A stretch of DNA of 64,000 nt from Pseudomonas putida (GCF_003228315.1 NZ_CP029693.1:496001-560000), one strand, 5' to 3'; positions 17,538-28,794 are shown, numbered from the stretch's first letter. Notes: a model not told the origin generated them from the letters alone. A program made the numbers and translations.

Positions 17538-20500
17538 ACCTCTCGCGGCTGTTCATCCTTCGTCCGGTAGCGACCACCCTGAGCATGCTGGCCATTGTTC
17601 TGGCCGGCGTGATCGCCTATCGCCTGTTGCCGGTGTCGGCGTTGCCCCAGGTTGATTACCCGACCATTCGCGTGATGACCCTCTATCCCGGCGCCAGCCC
17701 GGACGTTATGACCAGCGCCGTGACCGCACCGCTCGAACGCCAGTTCGGGCAGATGCCCGGCCTGACCCAGATGGCCTCCACCAGCTCCGGTGGCGCCTCG
17801 GTGCTGACCCTGCGCTTCAGCCTCGACATCAACATGGATGTCGCCGAACAACAGGTGCAGGCCGCGATCAACGCCGCCACCAACCTGTTGCCCAAGGACC
17901 TGCCGGCGCCGCCGGTGTACAACAAGGTCAACCCGGCCGATACGCCGGTGCTGACCCTGGCCATCACTTCCAAGACCATGCTGTTGCCCAAGCTCAACGA
18001 TCTGGTCGACACCCGCATGGCGCAGAAAATCGCCCAGATCAGCGGCGTCGGCATGGTCAGCATTGCCGGCGGCCAGCGTCAGGCGGTGCGGATCAAGGTC
18101 AATCCCGAGGCCCTGGCGGCCAACGGCCTGAACCTGTCGGACGTACGCACCCTGATCGGCGCTTCCAACGTCAACCAGCCCAAGGGCAACTTCGACGGCC
18201 CGACCCGGGTGTCGATGCTCGATGCAAACGATCAACTGACCTCGCCGGAGGACTACGCCAACCTGATCCTCGCCTATGCCAACGGTGCACCGTTGCGGCT
18301 CAAGGACGTGGCACAGATCGTCGACGGCGCGGAAAACGAACGTCTGGCAGCCTGGGCCAATGAAAACCAGGCGGTGCTGCTGAACATCCAGCGCCAACCG
18401 GGGGCCAACGTCATCGAGGTGGTGGACCGGATCAAGGCCCTGCTGCCGAGCATTACCGACAACCTGCCGGCCGGCCTCGACGTGACCGTGCTCACCGACC
18501 GCACCCAGACCATCCGCGCCTCGGTCAAGGATGTGCAGCACGAACTGCTGATCGCCATCGCCCTGGTGGTAATGGTCACCTTCCTGTTCCTGCGTCGGGC
18601 CAGTGCAACCATCATTCCGTCGGTGGCCGTGCCGCTGTCGCTGATCGGGACCTTCGGTGTGATGTACCTCGCCGGGTTCTCGGTCAACAATCTGACATTG
18701 ATGGCCCTGACCATCGCCACCGGTTTCGTGGTGGACGATGCGATCGTAATGCTGGAGAACATTTCCCGCTTCATCGAAGAGGGCGACAGCCCGCTGAACG
18801 CGGCGCTCAAGGGTGCCAAGCAAATCGGCTTCACCCTGATTTCCCTGACCCTGTCGCTGATCGCGGTACTGATTCCGCTGTTGTTCATGGCCGACGTGGT
18901 GGGGCGCTTGTTCCGCGAGTTCGCCATCACCCTGGCGGTGGCGATCCTGATTTCCCTGGTGGTGTCCCTGACCCTGACGCCGATGATGTGCGCGCGCTTG
19001 CTCAAGCGTGAACCCAAGGAAGACGAGCAGGGCCGCTTTTACCGTGCCAGCGGTGCCTTCATCGACTGGATGATCGCCGCCTACGGACGCAAATTGCAGT
19101 GGGTGCTCAAGCACCAGCCGCTGACGCTGCTGGTCGCCATCGGCACCCTGGCCTTGACCGTGTTCCTCTATATGGTGGTGCCCAAGGGCTTCTTCCCGGT
19201 GCAGGACACCGGGGTCATCCAGGGCATTTCCGAAGCGCCGCAGTCGATTTCATTTGCCGCCATGAGCGAGCGACAGCAGGAGTTGGCCAAGGTGATCCTC
19301 GCCGATCCAGCGGTGGAGAGTCTGTCGTCCTACATCGGTGTCGACGGTGACAACTCCACCCTCAACAGCGGCCGACTGCTGATCAACCTCAAGTCCCACA
19401 GCGACCGTGACCTCAGTGCCACCGGCGTGATTGCCCGCTTACAGCCGGAACTGGACAAGCTGGTCGGTATCCGCCTGTTCATGCAGCCGGTGCAGGACCT
19501 GACCATCGAGGACCGGGTCAGCCGCACGCAATACCAGTTCAGCATGTCGTCACCGGATGCCGAGTTGCTCAGCCTGTGGAGCGGGCGTCTGGTCGAGGCC
19601 CTGGCCGATCGCCCGGAACTGACCGACGTTGCCAGCGACTTGCAGGACAAAGGCCTGCAGGTCTACCTGGTGATTGACCGCGACGCCGCGTCGCGGGTCG
19701 GGGTGTCGGTGTCGAACATTACCGACGCGTTGTACGACGCTTTCGGTCAGCGGCAGATTTCAACGATCTACACCCAGGCCAGCCAGTACCGCGTGGTCTT
19801 GCAATCGCAGTCCGGCGAGAAAATCGGCCCGCAGGCGCTGGACCAGATCCACGTCAAGACCACCGATGGCGGTCAGGTTCGCCTGTCCAGCCTGGCGCAC
19901 ATCGAAGAGCGTCAGGCGCAACTGGCTATCACCCACATCGGTCAGTTCCCGGCGGTGATGATGTCCTTCAACCTGGCGCCCGGCGTGGCGCTGGGGCACG
20001 CGGTGCAGATCATTGAGCAGGTGCAGAAGGACATCGGCATGCCGATTGGCGTGCAGACCCAGTTCCAGGGCGCCGCCGAGGCCTTCCAGGCGTCGCTGTC
20101 GAGCACCTTGCTGCTGATCCTGGCGGCGGTGGTGACCATGTACATCGTGCTGGGCGTGCTGTACGAGAGCTACATCCACCCGATCACCATCCTGTCCACC
20201 TTGCCCTCGGCGGCGGTCGGCGCCTTGCTGGCGTTGATCCTCAGCGGCAATGACCTGGGGATGATCGCGATCATCGGCATCATCCTGCTGATCGGTATCG
20301 TGAAGAAGAACGCGATCATGATGATCGACTTCGCCCTCGACGCCGAGCGCAACCAGGGCATGGACCCGCAGACTGCGATCTACCAGGCGGCGTTGCTACG
20401 GTTCCGGCCGATCCTGATGACCACCCTGGCGGCCCTGTTCGGCGCGGTGCCGCTGATGCTGGCCACCGGGTCTGGTGCGGAGTTGCGTCAGCCGTTGGGT

Positions 20501-20629
20501 CTGGTGATGGTGGGCGGTCTGTTGCTCAGTCAGATTCTGACGCTGTTCACCACGCCGGTGATCTACCTGTACTTCGACCGGTTGGGTCGGCGTTTCGGCA
20601 AATCCAAAGCCGAAGAGGTGTCGGTGTGA
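17534..20629 (+). CDS. muxB: RND efflux pump subunit MuxB/MdtB
   Basis: Predicted 1031 residues, full length for the AcrB/MdtB family, with two halves of six spans and large periplasmic loops. The span-4 proton-relay pair is in [19 protein letters not shown]. It opens with [21 protein letters not shown]. In MdtBC-type pumps two different RND proteins form a mixed trimer. Overlaps muxA by four bases; muxC follows after a 136-base gap that contains a REPIN. Confidence 0.95.
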   Translation: MNLSRLFILRPVATTLSMLAIVLAGVIAYRLLPVSALPQVDYPTIRVMTLYPGASPDVMTSAVTAPLERQFGQMPGLTQMASTSSGGASVLTLRFSLDINMDVAEQQVQAAINAATNLLPKDLPAPPVYNKVNPADTPVLTLAITSKTMLLPKLNDLVDTRMAQKIAQISGVGMVSIAGGQRQAVRIKVNPEALAANGLNLSDVRTLIGASNVNQPKGNFDGPTRVSMLDANDQLTSPEDYANLILAYANGAPLRLKDVAQIVDGAENERLAAWANENQAVLLNIQRQPGANVIEVVDRIKALLPSITDNLPAGLDVTVLTDRTQTIRASVKDVQHELLIAIALVVMVTFLFLRRASATIIPSVAVPLSLIGTFGVMYLAGFSVNNLTLMALTIATGFVVDDAIVMLENISRFIEEGDSPLNAALKGAKQIGFTLISLTLSLIAVLIPLLFMADVVGRLFREFAITLAVAILISLVVSLTLTPMMCARLLKREPKEDEQGRFYRASGAFIDWMIAAYGRKLQWVLKHQPLTLLVAIGTLALTVFLYMVVPKGFFPVQDTGVIQGISEAPQSISFAAMSERQQELAKVILADPAVESLSSYIGVDGDNSTLNSGRLLINLKSHSDRDLSATGVIARLQPELDKLVGIRLFMQPVQDLTIEDRVSRTQYQFSMSSPDAELLSLWSGRLVEALADRPELTDVASDLQDKGLQVYLVIDRDAASRVGVSVSNITDALYDAFGQRQISTIYTQASQYRVVLQSQSGEKIGPQALDQIHVKTTDGGQVRLSSLAHIEERQAQLAITHIGQFPAVMMSFNLAPGVALGHAVQIIEQVQKDIGMPIGVQTQFQGAAEAFQASLSSTLLLILAAVVTMYIVLGVLYESYIHPITILSTLPSAAVGALLALILSGNDLGMIAIIGIILLIGIVKKNAIMMIDFALDAERNQGMDPQTAIYQAALLRFRPILMTTLAALFGAVPLMLATGSGAELRQPLGLVMVGGLLLSQILTLFTTPVIYLYFDRLGRRFGKSKAEEVSV

Positions 20630-20649
20630 TCCTGCGCACTCACAGCCCT

Positions 20650-20739
20650 TGTGGGAGCGAGCTTGCTCGCGATGAGGCCATTACATTCAATATTGATGTC
20701 GGCAGATTGACCGCTATCGCGAGCAGGCTCGCTCCTACA
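20650..20739. repeat. REPIN between muxB and muxC
   Basis: Inverted GAGCGAGC-family pair between two genes that should be co-transcribed. Confidence 0.85.
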
Positions 20740-20765
20740 GGGGTGGTTGCAGGGAGGGGCGGTCG

Positions 20766-23700
20766 ATGAACCTTTCCGGTCCTTTCATCAAACGCCCCGT
20801 GGCAACGATGCTGCTTTCATTGGCGATCATGCTGCTGGGCGGCGTGAGCTTCGGTCTTTTGCCCGTGTCGCCGCTGCCACAAATGGACTTCCCGGTGATC
20901 GTGGTCCAGGCCAGTCTGCCCGGCGCCAGTCCGGAGGTCATGGCGTCCACCGTGGCCACGCCACTGGAGCGTTCCTTCGGCACCATTGCCGGGGTCAACA
21001 CCATGAGCAGCCGATCCAGCCAGGGCTCGACCCGGGTGATCCTGCAATTTGACCTCGACCGCGACATCAACGGTGCCGCACGGGAAGTGCAGGCGGCGAT
21101 CAACGCCTCGCGCAACCTGCTGCCCAGCGGGATGCGCAGCATGCCGACCTACAAGAAGGTCAACCCGTCCCAGGCGCCGATCATGGTCTTGTCGCTGACC
21201 TCGGACGTGCTGGAAAAAGGCCAACTGTACGACCTGGCCTCGACCATCCTGTCCCAGAGCCTGTCGCAAGTGCAGGGCGTGGGTGAAGTGCAGATCGGCG
21301 GCAGCTCCCTGCCGGCGGTACGTATCGAACTCGAACCCCAGGCGCTGAACCAGTACGGCGTGGCGCTGGATGACGTGCGCAACACCATTGCCAACGCCAA
21401 CGTGCGCCGGCCCAAGGGCTCGGTGGAGGACGATCAGCGACTGTGGCAGGTTCAGGCCAACGACCAGCTGGAAAAAGCCAAGGATTACGAATCGCTGATC
21501 ATTCACTACGCCGGCGGTGCAGCCCTGCGCCTGAAGGACGTGGCCAAAGTCAGCGATGGCGTCGAAGACCGTTACAACAGCGGTTTCTTCAACGATGACT
21601 CGGCGGTGCTTCTGGTGATCAACCGCCAGGCCGGCGCCAACATCATCGAGACGGTCAACGAGATCAAGGCCCAGTTGCCAGCGTTGCAGGCCGTGCTGCC
21701 GGCCAGCGTCAAGCTGAACCTGGCCATGGACCGCTCGCCGGTGATCAAGGCGACCCTGCACGAAGCGGAGATGACCCTGCTGATCGCCGTGGCGCTGGTG
21801 ATCCTCGTGGTGTTCCTGTTCCTCGGTAACTTCCGCGCCTCGCTGATCCCGACCCTGGCGGTGCCGGTGTCGCTGGTGGGCACCTTTGCCGTGATGTATC
21901 TGTACGGCTTTTCCCTGAACAACCTGTCGCTGATGGCGCTGATCCTCGCCACCGGCCTGGTGGTGGACGACGCCATCGTCGTGCTGGAGAACATTTCCCG
22001 GCACATCGACGAAGGTGTGAAACCGATGAAGGCTGCCTATCTGGGCGCCCAGGAAGTCGGCTTTACCTTGCTGTCGATGAACGTCTCGCTGGTGGCAGTG
22101 TTCCTGTCGATCCTGTTCATGGGCGGAATCATCGAAAGCCTGTTCCGCGAGTTCTCCATCACCTTGGCGGCGGCCATCGTCGTCTCGCTGGTGGTTTCGC
22201 TGACCCTGACCCCCATGCTGTGCGCGCGTTGGCTCAAGCCCCACACGCCGGGCCAGGAGAACCGTCTGCAACGCTGGAGCCAGCGCGCCAACGAGTGGAT
22301 GGTCGGTAAATACGCCACCAGCCTCGACTGGGTTCTGCGTCATCGCCGCCTGACGTTGCTCAGTCTGTTCGTGACGGTTGGCGTTAACATTGCGCTGTAT
22401 GTTGTTGTTCCTAAAACGTTTTTACCTCAGCAGGATACCGGCCAACTGATCGGATTCGTGCGCGGCGACGACGGCCTGTCGTTCAGTGTCATGCAACCGA
22501 AAATGGAGACGTTCCGCCGTGCGGTCCTCAAGGATGACGCCGTGGAAAGCGTCGCCGGCTTCATCGGTGGCACCAACGGCACCAACAACGCGTTCATGCT
22601 GGTGCGCCTCAAGCCGATCAAGGAACGCAGTATTTCCGCGCAAAAGGTTATCGAACGCCTGCGCAAGGAAATGCCCAAGGTTCCCGGTGCCCAGTTGATG
22701 CTGATGGCCGACCAGGATCTGCAATTCGGCGGCGGTCGCGAGCAGACCACTTCGCAGTATTCCTACATCCTGCAAAGCGGTGACCTGGGAGCGTTGCGCG
22801 AGTGGTATCCGAAGGTGGTCACCGCGCTCAGGGCCTTGCCGGAGCTGACGGCGATTGACGCCCGGGAAGGCCGCGGCGCCCAGCAAGTGAAGCTGATCGT
22901 CGATCGCGATCAGGCCAAGCGCCTGGGCATCGACATGGACATGGTCACGGCGGTGCTGAACAACGCCTACAGCCAGCGGCAGATTTCCACCATCTACGAC
23001 AGCCTCAACCAGTATCAGGTGGTGATGGAGGTCAATCAGAAATACGCCCAGGACCCGATCACCCTGAATCAGGTGCAGGTGATCACCGCCGACGGCGCGC
23101 GGGTGCCGCTGTCGACCATTGCCCATTACGAAAACAGCCTGGAAGACGATCGGGTCAGCCACGAAGGCCAGTTCGCCTCGGAAAGCATTTCCTTCGACAT
23201 GGCCGAAGGCGTGACGGTCGAGCAGGGCAGTGCCGCCATCGAACGGGCGATTGCCGCCGTGGGCCTGCCGGAAGATGTGATCGCGAAAATGGCCGGCACC
23301 GCCGACGCCTTCGCCGCGACCCAGAAGAGCCAGCCGTTCATGATCCTCGGTGCGCTGGTGGCGGTGTATCTGGTGCTCGGCGTGCTCTATGAAAGCTACA
23401 TCCATCCGTTGACCATTCTTTCGACCCTGCCGTCGGCGGGTGTTGGCGCGTTGCTGTCGATCTATGCGCTGGGCGGGGAGTTCAGCCTGATCTCGTTGCT
23501 GGGGCTGTTCCTGCTGATCGGCGTGGTGAAGAAAAACGCCATTCTGATGATCGATCTGGCGCTGCAACTGGAACGCCATCAGGGCATGGCGCCACTGGAG
23601 TCGATCCGCAATGCCTGCCTGCAACGTCTGCGGCCCATCCTTATGACCACCCTGGCAGCGATTCTCGGTGCCTTGCCGCTGCTGCTCAGCCGCGCCGAAG

Positions 23701-23873
23701 GTGCGGAAATGCGCCAGCCGCTGGGCCTGACCATCATCGGCGGGCTGATCTTCAGCCAGGTGCTGACCCTTTACACCACCCCGGTGGTTTACCTCTATCT
23801 CGACAAACTGCGCCATCGCTTCAACAAATGGCGCGGGGTGCGTACTGATGCTGCTCTGGAAACTCCGCTATGA
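20766..23873 (+). CDS. muxC: RND efflux pump subunit MuxC/MdtC
   Basis: Predicted 1035 residues, paralogous to MuxB (NLSGPFIKRPVATMLLSLAIM start; proton-relay ILATGLVVDDAIVVLENISR). Both repeats of the RND fold are complete, including the [21 protein letters not shown] stretch shared with MuxB. It should pair with MuxB in a hetero-trimer exporting antibiotics or plant compounds. The stop overlaps the outer-membrane channel gene. Confidence 0.95.
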   Translation: MNLSGPFIKRPVATMLLSLAIMLLGGVSFGLLPVSPLPQMDFPVIVVQASLPGASPEVMASTVATPLERSFGTIAGVNTMSSRSSQGSTRVILQFDLDRDINGAAREVQAAINASRNLLPSGMRSMPTYKKVNPSQAPIMVLSLTSDVLEKGQLYDLASTILSQSLSQVQGVGEVQIGGSSLPAVRIELEPQALNQYGVALDDVRNTIANANVRRPKGSVEDDQRLWQVQANDQLEKAKDYESLIIHYAGGAALRLKDVAKVSDGVEDRYNSGFFNDDSAVLLVINRQAGANIIETVNEIKAQLPALQAVLPASVKLNLAMDRSPVIKATLHEAEMTLLIAVALVILVVFLFLGNFRASLIPTLAVPVSLVGTFAVMYLYGFSLNNLSLMALILATGLVVDDAIVVLENISRHIDEGVKPMKAAYLGAQEVGFTLLSMNVSLVAVFLSILFMGGIIESLFREFSITLAAAIVVSLVVSLTLTPMLCARWLKPHTPGQENRLQRWSQRANEWMVGKYATSLDWVLRHRRLTLLSLFVTVGVNIALYVVVPKTFLPQQDTGQLIGFVRGDDGLSFSVMQPKMETFRRAVLKDDAVESVAGFIGGTNGTNNAFMLVRLKPIKERSISAQKVIERLRKEMPKVPGAQLMLMADQDLQFGGGREQTTSQYSYILQSGDLGALREWYPKVVTALRALPELTAIDAREGRGAQQVKLIVDRDQAKRLGIDMDMVTAVLNNAYSQRQISTIYDSLNQYQVVMEVNQKYAQDPITLNQVQVITADGARVPLSTIAHYENSLEDDRVSHEGQFASESISFDMAEGVTVEQGSAAIERAIAAVGLPEDVIAKMAGTADAFAATQKSQPFMILGALVAVYLVLGVLYESYIHPLTILSTLPSAGVGALLSIYALGGEFSLISLLGLFLLIGVVKKNAILMIDLALQLERHQGMAPLESIRNACLQRLRPILMTTLAAILGALPLLLSRAEGAEMRQPLGLTIIGGLIFSQVLTLYTTPVVYLYLDKLRHRFNKWRGVRTDAALETPL

Positions 23874-25357
23874 CTGACCGTTCGCTGTTCAACCTGGCTT
23901 CACCGCTGGCCGCATCGTTGATCAAGGCCCGAGGCTCGCGGTTGTTGAGCCTGTCGCTGTGCGTGGCGATGCTCAGTGCCTGCGCCGTGGGCCCGGATTA
24001 TCAGCGCCCGCAAACCGCAGAACCTGCCCAGTACAAGGAAGCGAACGGCTGGCGCCAGGCCAATCCGAGCGACTCCCTGGCTCGCGGTGCGTGGTGGGAG
24101 CTTTACGGGGACCGCCAGCTCAATGAGTTGATCGACAAACTCAACAGTTCCAACCAGACCGTTGCGCAATCCGAAGCCCAGTACCGTCAGGCCCAGGCCT
24201 TGGTCAAGAGCGCCCGTGGCGCGTTCTTCCCGACGGTGGACCTGACCGCCGGGAAAACCCGCTCCAGCCAGGGCACCGGCAGCAGCAGTTCCAGCCTGAG
24301 CAGTTCTTCCAGCGGTATCCGCAACACCTACACCGCGCAGGCCGGTGTCAGTTGGGAGGCTGATATCTGGGGCAAGTTGCGCCGTGGCCTGGAAGCCGAC
24401 ACCGCCAACGCCCAGGCGAGCTTCGCCGATCTGGCGGCGATGCGCTTGAGCCAGCAGTCGGAACTGGTGCAGAACTACCTGCAACTGCGGGTCATCGATG
24501 AGCAGAAGCGTCTGCTGGAGGCAACCGTCGAAGCCTACAAGCGCTCATTGAAAATGACCGAAAACCAGTACCGCGCCGGTGTTTCCGGCAAGGACTCGGT
24601 GGCACAGGCGCAGACTCAGCTCAAGAGTACCGAAGCGGACATGGTCGATCTGATCTGGCAACGCGCCCAGTTCGAAAACGCCATCGCGGTGTTGATCGGC
24701 TTGCCGCCGGCGGAATTCAAGCTGGCGGAAACCGATGACATTCCGGTGTTGCCTGACGTACCGCTGAGCCTGCCGTCGCAGTTGCTGGAGCGGCGGCCGG
24801 ACATTGCTTCCGCCGAGCGTTCGGTGATCGCCGCCAATGCCAACATCGGCGTGGCCAAGGCCGCGTATTACCCGGACCTGACCCTGAGCATGAACGGTGG
24901 CTACAGCAGCAGTACCTCCAAGGACCTGTTCAGCCTGCCGAACCGTTTCTGGTCGGTAGGGCCGCAATTGGCGATGACCCTGTTCGACGGCGGCCAACGC
25001 TCGGCGGAAGTCGACCGCAGCGAAGCGGCCTACGATGAAACCGTGGCCAAATACCGCCAGACCGTGCTCGACGGTTTCCGTGAAGTGGAGGACTTCATGG
25101 TGCAACTCAAGGTCCTGGAAGACGAAGCGGTGGTTCGCCAGCAAGCCCTGGACGCCGCCCGCGAATCCCTGCGCCTGACCCAGAACCAGTACAAGGCCGG
25201 CCTGATTGCCTACCTGGATGTCGTCGTAGTCCAGGCCACCGCACTGAACAACGAGCGCACCGCCCTGAACCTGCTGCAGAGCCGGCTGATCGCCAGCGTG
25301 CAATTGATCGCTGCGCTGGGCGGTGGTTGGGATGGGCAGCTCGAACAATCCAATTGA
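23870..25357 (+). CDS. opmB: Outer-membrane efflux channel lipoprotein (OpmB/NodT family)
   Basis: Predicted 495 residues. A signal peptide ends in lipobox LSAC followed by AVGPDYQRPQ, typical of TolC-like lipoproteins. Two repeated TolC-type halves follow (WWELYGDRQLNELIDKLNSSNQ; VSWEADIWGKLRRGLEAD; VGPQLAMTLFDGGQRSAEVDRSEAAYDET). A Ser-rich insert (GTGSSSSSLSSSSSG) lies at about 141-155. Trimeric channel for the MuxABC pump; overlaps muxC by four bases. A REPIN follows the stop. Confidence 0.94.
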   Translation: MTDRSLFNLASPLAASLIKARGSRLLSLSLCVAMLSACAVGPDYQRPQTAEPAQYKEANGWRQANPSDSLARGAWWELYGDRQLNELIDKLNSSNQTVAQSEAQYRQAQALVKSARGAFFPTVDLTAGKTRSSQGTGSSSSSLSSSSSGIRNTYTAQAGVSWEADIWGKLRRGLEADTANAQASFADLAAMRLSQQSELVQNYLQLRVIDEQKRLLEATVEAYKRSLKMTENQYRAGVSGKDSVAQAQTQLKSTEADMVDLIWQRAQFENAIAVLIGLPPAEFKLAETDDIPVLPDVPLSLPSQLLERRPDIASAERSVIAANANIGVAKAAYYPDLTLSMNGGYSSSTSKDLFSLPNRFWSVGPQLAMTLFDGGQRSAEVDRSEAAYDETVAKYRQTVLDGFREVEDFMVQLKVLEDEAVVRQQALDAARESLRLTQNQYKAGLIAYLDVVVVQATALNNERTALNLLQSRLIASVQLIAALGGGWDGQLEQSN

Positions 25358-25366
25358 CACCGCCTC

Positions 25367-25466
25367 TGTAGGAGCGAGCCTGCTCGCGATGGTCGTTAAC
25401 GATAACGCGGGTTGTCTGAATGCCCGTGGTGCCTGGGCATCCATCGCGAGCAGGCTCGCTCCTACA
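25367..25466. repeat. REPIN, GAGCGAGC family
   Basis: Inverted pair downstream of opmB with internal ACGATAACGCGGG..CTGAATGCCC sequence shared with the elements at 27724 and 57188. Confidence 0.88.
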
Positions 25467-25624
25467 GGTGCCTGCGATGGGCTTTAGCGGGTCAAACAAG
25501 CGTTTCATCGGACTGATGGCGAAATGATTACTTTTTCAGTGCGTTCAATCGCGGAATCAGTACAATCGCTGAATTTGCGCCCCTGAGAACGGAAGCAATA
25601 CGGGGGTGAATTCGAGACTTGTCC

Positions 25625-27703
25625 ATGCTCATCGGTAGTTATTCCCCCACGCTGGTCGTCATTTCGCTTTGTGTAGCGATTCTCGCCTCATACACCGCTT
25701 TGGACCTGACAGGGCGCATCGCCACTGCCAAGGGCCGGGCCGTGCATTTGTGGACAGCGGGCGGTGCTTGCGCCATGGGCATCGGCGTCTGGTCGATGCA
25801 CTTCATCGGCATGCTCGCGTTCAAGCTGCCGATCGACCTGGGCTACGACCTGGGCATCACCGTGCTGTCGCTGTTGATCAGCATCCTGTCCTGCGGTTTC
25901 GCCCTGTGGCTGGTCAGTCAGCCGCAATTGCCGGCCTGGCAACTGGGGTTCGGCGCGCTGGCGATGGGCGCGGGGATCAGCGCCATGCATTACACCGGCA
26001 TGGCGGCCATGCGCATGCAGCCGGGTATCGATTACGACCCGACCCTGTTCGGCGCATCACTGTTGATTGCGGTCGGAGCTTCGGGTGCGGCGTTGTGGAT
26101 CGCCTTCCGCCTGCGCGGTAAAGGCCCTTATGTGCGCCTGATTCGCTGTGGGGCGGCGGTGATCATGGGCATCGCGATTGTCGGCATGCACTTCACAGGC
26201 ATGGCCGCCGCACAGTTTGCCGACGGCAGTTTATGCGGCGCGGCGGCTTCCGGTTTGAATGGCGGTCTGGATAATCTGGTGCTGATCACCACACTGGCGG
26301 TGCTGAGCATCGCCTTGCTGACCTCGATCCTCGATGCTCGTCTGGAGGAACGTACCGCCAGCCTTGCCCATTCGCTGACCGAGGCCAACCGCGAACTGAC
26401 CCAACTGGCCCTGCACGACACCCTCACCGGTCTGCCGAACCGGGTGCTGCTGGCCGACCGCATCGACCAGGCGATGTCCCGGGTGGACGGCGAGGGCGGC
26501 TGTTTTGCGCTGATGTTCATCGATCTGGACGGTTTCAAGCCGGTCAACGATGCATTCGGCCATCACATGGGTGACCTGTTGTTGCGTGAAGTCAGCCTGC
26601 GCTTGCGCGAGGACTTGCGCAGCCAGGACACCCTGGCACGTATTGGCGGCGATGAATTCGTGCTGCTGGTGCAACTGGGCGAGCAGAACGATGCGATGAA
26701 CCTCGCCGGCCGACAGGTCGCCCTGATCTCGCGATCGTTCCGGGTCGCCGAACATGACTTGCAGATTTCCGCCAGCGTCGGCATCGCGCTTTATCCTGGC
26801 AACGGCCAGAGCGCCCATGAATTGCTGATGAACGCCGACGCGGCGATGTATCACGCCAAGAATGCCGGCAAGAACGGCTACCGCTTCTTCGATGCCTCGA
26901 TGAACGGCAACGCACGCAAGCAATTGCAACTGCTGCAGGACCTGCGTGCCGCCGTCGAAGAGGAGCAGTTCAGCCTGCATTACCAGCCCAAGTTCGATGC
27001 CGGCAACGGCCGCCCGGTCGGCGCCGAGGCGTTGCTGCGCTGGGAGCATCCGACCCAAGGCATGATGTTGCCGGACAAGTTCATCGAACTGGCGGAAAAG
27101 ACCGGGCTGATCATTCCGATTGGCGACTGGGTGCTCAACGAAGCCTGCCGGCAGATGCGTGAATGGTACGTGTTGGGCTACACCGACTGGCGCATTGCGG
27201 TGAACCTGTCGGCCTTGCAGTTCTGCCACACGGGCCTGGTGCAGAGTGTCGCCAAGGCGTTGGCCACGCACCACTTGCCAGCCAATAACCTGACCCTGGA
27301 AATCACCGAAACCACCGCCATGAGCGACGCCGATGCGAGCATGACGGTGTTGCAGGAACTGTCGGAAATGGGCGTGGACCTGTCCATCGATGACTTCGGC
27401 ACCGGCTATTCCAGCCTGATGTACCTCAAGCGCCTGCCGGCCAACGAGCTGAAAATCGACCGTGGCTTCGTGCGTGATCTGGAGCGTGACAGCGATGACG
27501 CGGCCATCGTCTCGGCGATTGTCGCCCTGGGTCAGGCATTGGGCCTGCGAATCGTCGCCGAGGGTGTGGAAACCGGGGTGCAGCAGGACTTCCTGACACA
27601 GCTCGGTTGTGATTCCTTGCAGGGCTACTTGCTCGGGCATCCGTTGCCGGCGGAGCGGTTCATGGTGGAAATCCATCGTTCGGAACAGTTGGCGCTGGCC
27701 TGA
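25625..27703 (+). CDS. MHYT-GGDEF-EAL membrane protein (cyclic-di-GMP turnover)
   Basis: Predicted 692 residues from ATG 25625; a TTG two codons earlier adds nothing. N-terminal MHYT sensor with seven spans and three repeats (MHFIGMLAF, MHYTGMAAM, MHFTGMAAA), thought to bind copper and sense gas or redox state. A GGDEF domain with intact RIGGDEFVLL follows at about 260-425. The EAL domain at about 435-685 has EALLRWEHP, IDDFGTGYSSLMYLKRLP and QGYLLGHPLP, all expected for activity. It could both make and break cyclic-di-GMP; net activity cannot be told. Stands alone between two REPINs. Confidence 0.94.
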   Translation: MLIGSYSPTLVVISLCVAILASYTALDLTGRIATAKGRAVHLWTAGGACAMGIGVWSMHFIGMLAFKLPIDLGYDLGITVLSLLISILSCGFALWLVSQPQLPAWQLGFGALAMGAGISAMHYTGMAAMRMQPGIDYDPTLFGASLLIAVGASGAALWIAFRLRGKGPYVRLIRCGAAVIMGIAIVGMHFTGMAAAQFADGSLCGAAASGLNGGLDNLVLITTLAVLSIALLTSILDARLEERTASLAHSLTEANRELTQLALHDTLTGLPNRVLLADRIDQAMSRVDGEGGCFALMFIDLDGFKPVNDAFGHHMGDLLLREVSLRLREDLRSQDTLARIGGDEFVLLVQLGEQNDAMNLAGRQVALISRSFRVAEHDLQISASVGIALYPGNGQSAHELLMNADAAMYHAKNAGKNGYRFFDASMNGNARKQLQLLQDLRAAVEEEQFSLHYQPKFDAGNGRPVGAEALLRWEHPTQGMMLPDKFIELAEKTGLIIPIGDWVLNEACRQMREWYVLGYTDWRIAVNLSALQFCHTGLVQSVAKALATHHLPANNLTLEITETTAMSDADASMTVLQELSEMGVDLSIDDFGTGYSSLMYLKRLPANELKIDRGFVRDLERDSDDAAIVSAIVALGQALGLRIVAEGVETGVQQDFLTQLGCDSLQGYLLGHPLPAERFMVEIHRSEQLALA

Positions 27704-27723
27704 CCGCCTCCACATTCCGCACT

Positions 27724-27822
27724 GTAGGAGCGAGCACGCTCGCGATGGTCGATAACGATAAAGCGGGCTGTCTGGATGCCCGCGGTGTCTGAGCCTGCAT
27801 CGCGAGCAGGCTCGCTCCTACA
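27724..27822. repeat. REPIN, GAGCGAGC family
   Basis: Inverted pair (one arm has GCACGCTCGC) between the MHYT-GGDEF-EAL gene and the SDR gene. Confidence 0.88.
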
Positions 27823-27924
27823 GGGATGGCGTCGGCATAAACACCACCCGGTTCATGCAAAAACCAAAAACCCCGGTTATTCTTGGCCCCGACCGCTTAC
27901 GCTTTGAAACGGGGAAAAGCTTGC

Positions 27925-28671
27925 ATGGATAAAGTCATCGTGATCACTGGCGGCAGTCGCGGCATTGGCGCCGCCACAGCCCTGTTGGCGGCCGAACAAG
28001 GCTACCGGATCTGCATCAATTACCAGGCCGACGAAGAAGCCGCGCAAAAAGTACTTGAGCAAGTCCGTGCCCTGGGTGCGCAAGCCATCGCGGTGCGCGC
28101 CGATGTCAGCATCGAAGACGAAGTGATTGCCCTATTCAACCGGGTGGACGCCGAGCTGGGTCGAGTCACCGCACTGGTCAATAACGCCGGCACCGTGGGC
28201 CACAAGTCCCGGGTCGATGAAATGTCTGAGTTCCGCATCCTCAGAATCCTCAAGACCAATGTGCTGGCGCCGGTACTGTGCGCCAAGCATGCAATCCTGC
28301 GCATGTCGCCCAAGCACGGCGGGCAAGGTGGCAGCATCGTCAACGTGTCTTCGGTCGCCGCGCGCCTGGGTTCGCCCAATGAGTACGTCGACTACGCGGC
28401 GTCAAAAGGCGCGCTCGACACCTTCACCATCGGCCTGTCCAAGGAAGTGGCGGGCGAGGGGATTCGCGTCAATGCGGTGCGACCGGGCTACATCTACACC
28501 GATTTCCATGCCTTGAGCGGTGATCCGGATCGGGTCAGCAAGCTGGAGTCGGCAATCCCCATGGCCCGTGGCGGGCGCCCGGATGAAGTGGCGGAAGCGA
28601 TTGTGTGGTTGTTGTCGGACAAGGCCTCGTATGCGACGGGGACTTTTGTCGATCTCGGGGGTGGACGTTAG
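27925..28671 (+). CDS. Short-chain dehydrogenase/reductase (SDR)
   Basis: Predicted 248 residues from ATG 27925, with GGGGA nine bases upstream. Classical SDR motifs: cofactor loop TGGSRGIGAAT, NNAG (LVNNAGTVGH), active Ser in NVSSVAARLGS and YAASK (DYAASKGALDTF). It resembles 3-oxoacyl-ACP reductase/glucose dehydrogenase-like SDRs; the RADVSIED segment is compatible with NADPH use. Substrate unknown. Single gene, flanked by REPINs. Confidence 0.92.
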   Translation: MDKVIVITGGSRGIGAATALLAAEQGYRICINYQADEEAAQKVLEQVRALGAQAIAVRADVSIEDEVIALFNRVDAELGRVTALVNNAGTVGHKSRVDEMSEFRILRILKTNVLAPVLCAKHAILRMSPKHGGQGGSIVNVSSVAARLGSPNEYVDYAASKGALDTFTIGLSKEVAGEGIRVNAVRPGYIYTDFHALSGDPDRVSKLESAIPMARGGRPDEVAEAIVWLLSDKASYATGTFVDLGGGR

Positions 28672-28703
28672 TTCCTGAGATTTGCATCGCCAGTAATGGC
28701 CTC

Positions 28704-28767
28704 TTCGCGAGCAGGCTCGCTCCCACAGTTGACTGGGTACCTCTGTGGGAGCGAGCCTGCTCGCGAA
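28704..28767. repeat. REP pair, GAGCGAGC family
   Basis: Short-spacer inverted pair in the convergent gap between the SDR and MocR genes. Confidence 0.85.
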
Positions 28768-28794
28768 TGCGGTAGTCCAATCAACATCAAATCA

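Noticed and set aside
17462..19114. 550-codon minus-strand frame in muxB
   Set aside because: Antisense shadow of a full-length RND gene; no ribosome site or domain.
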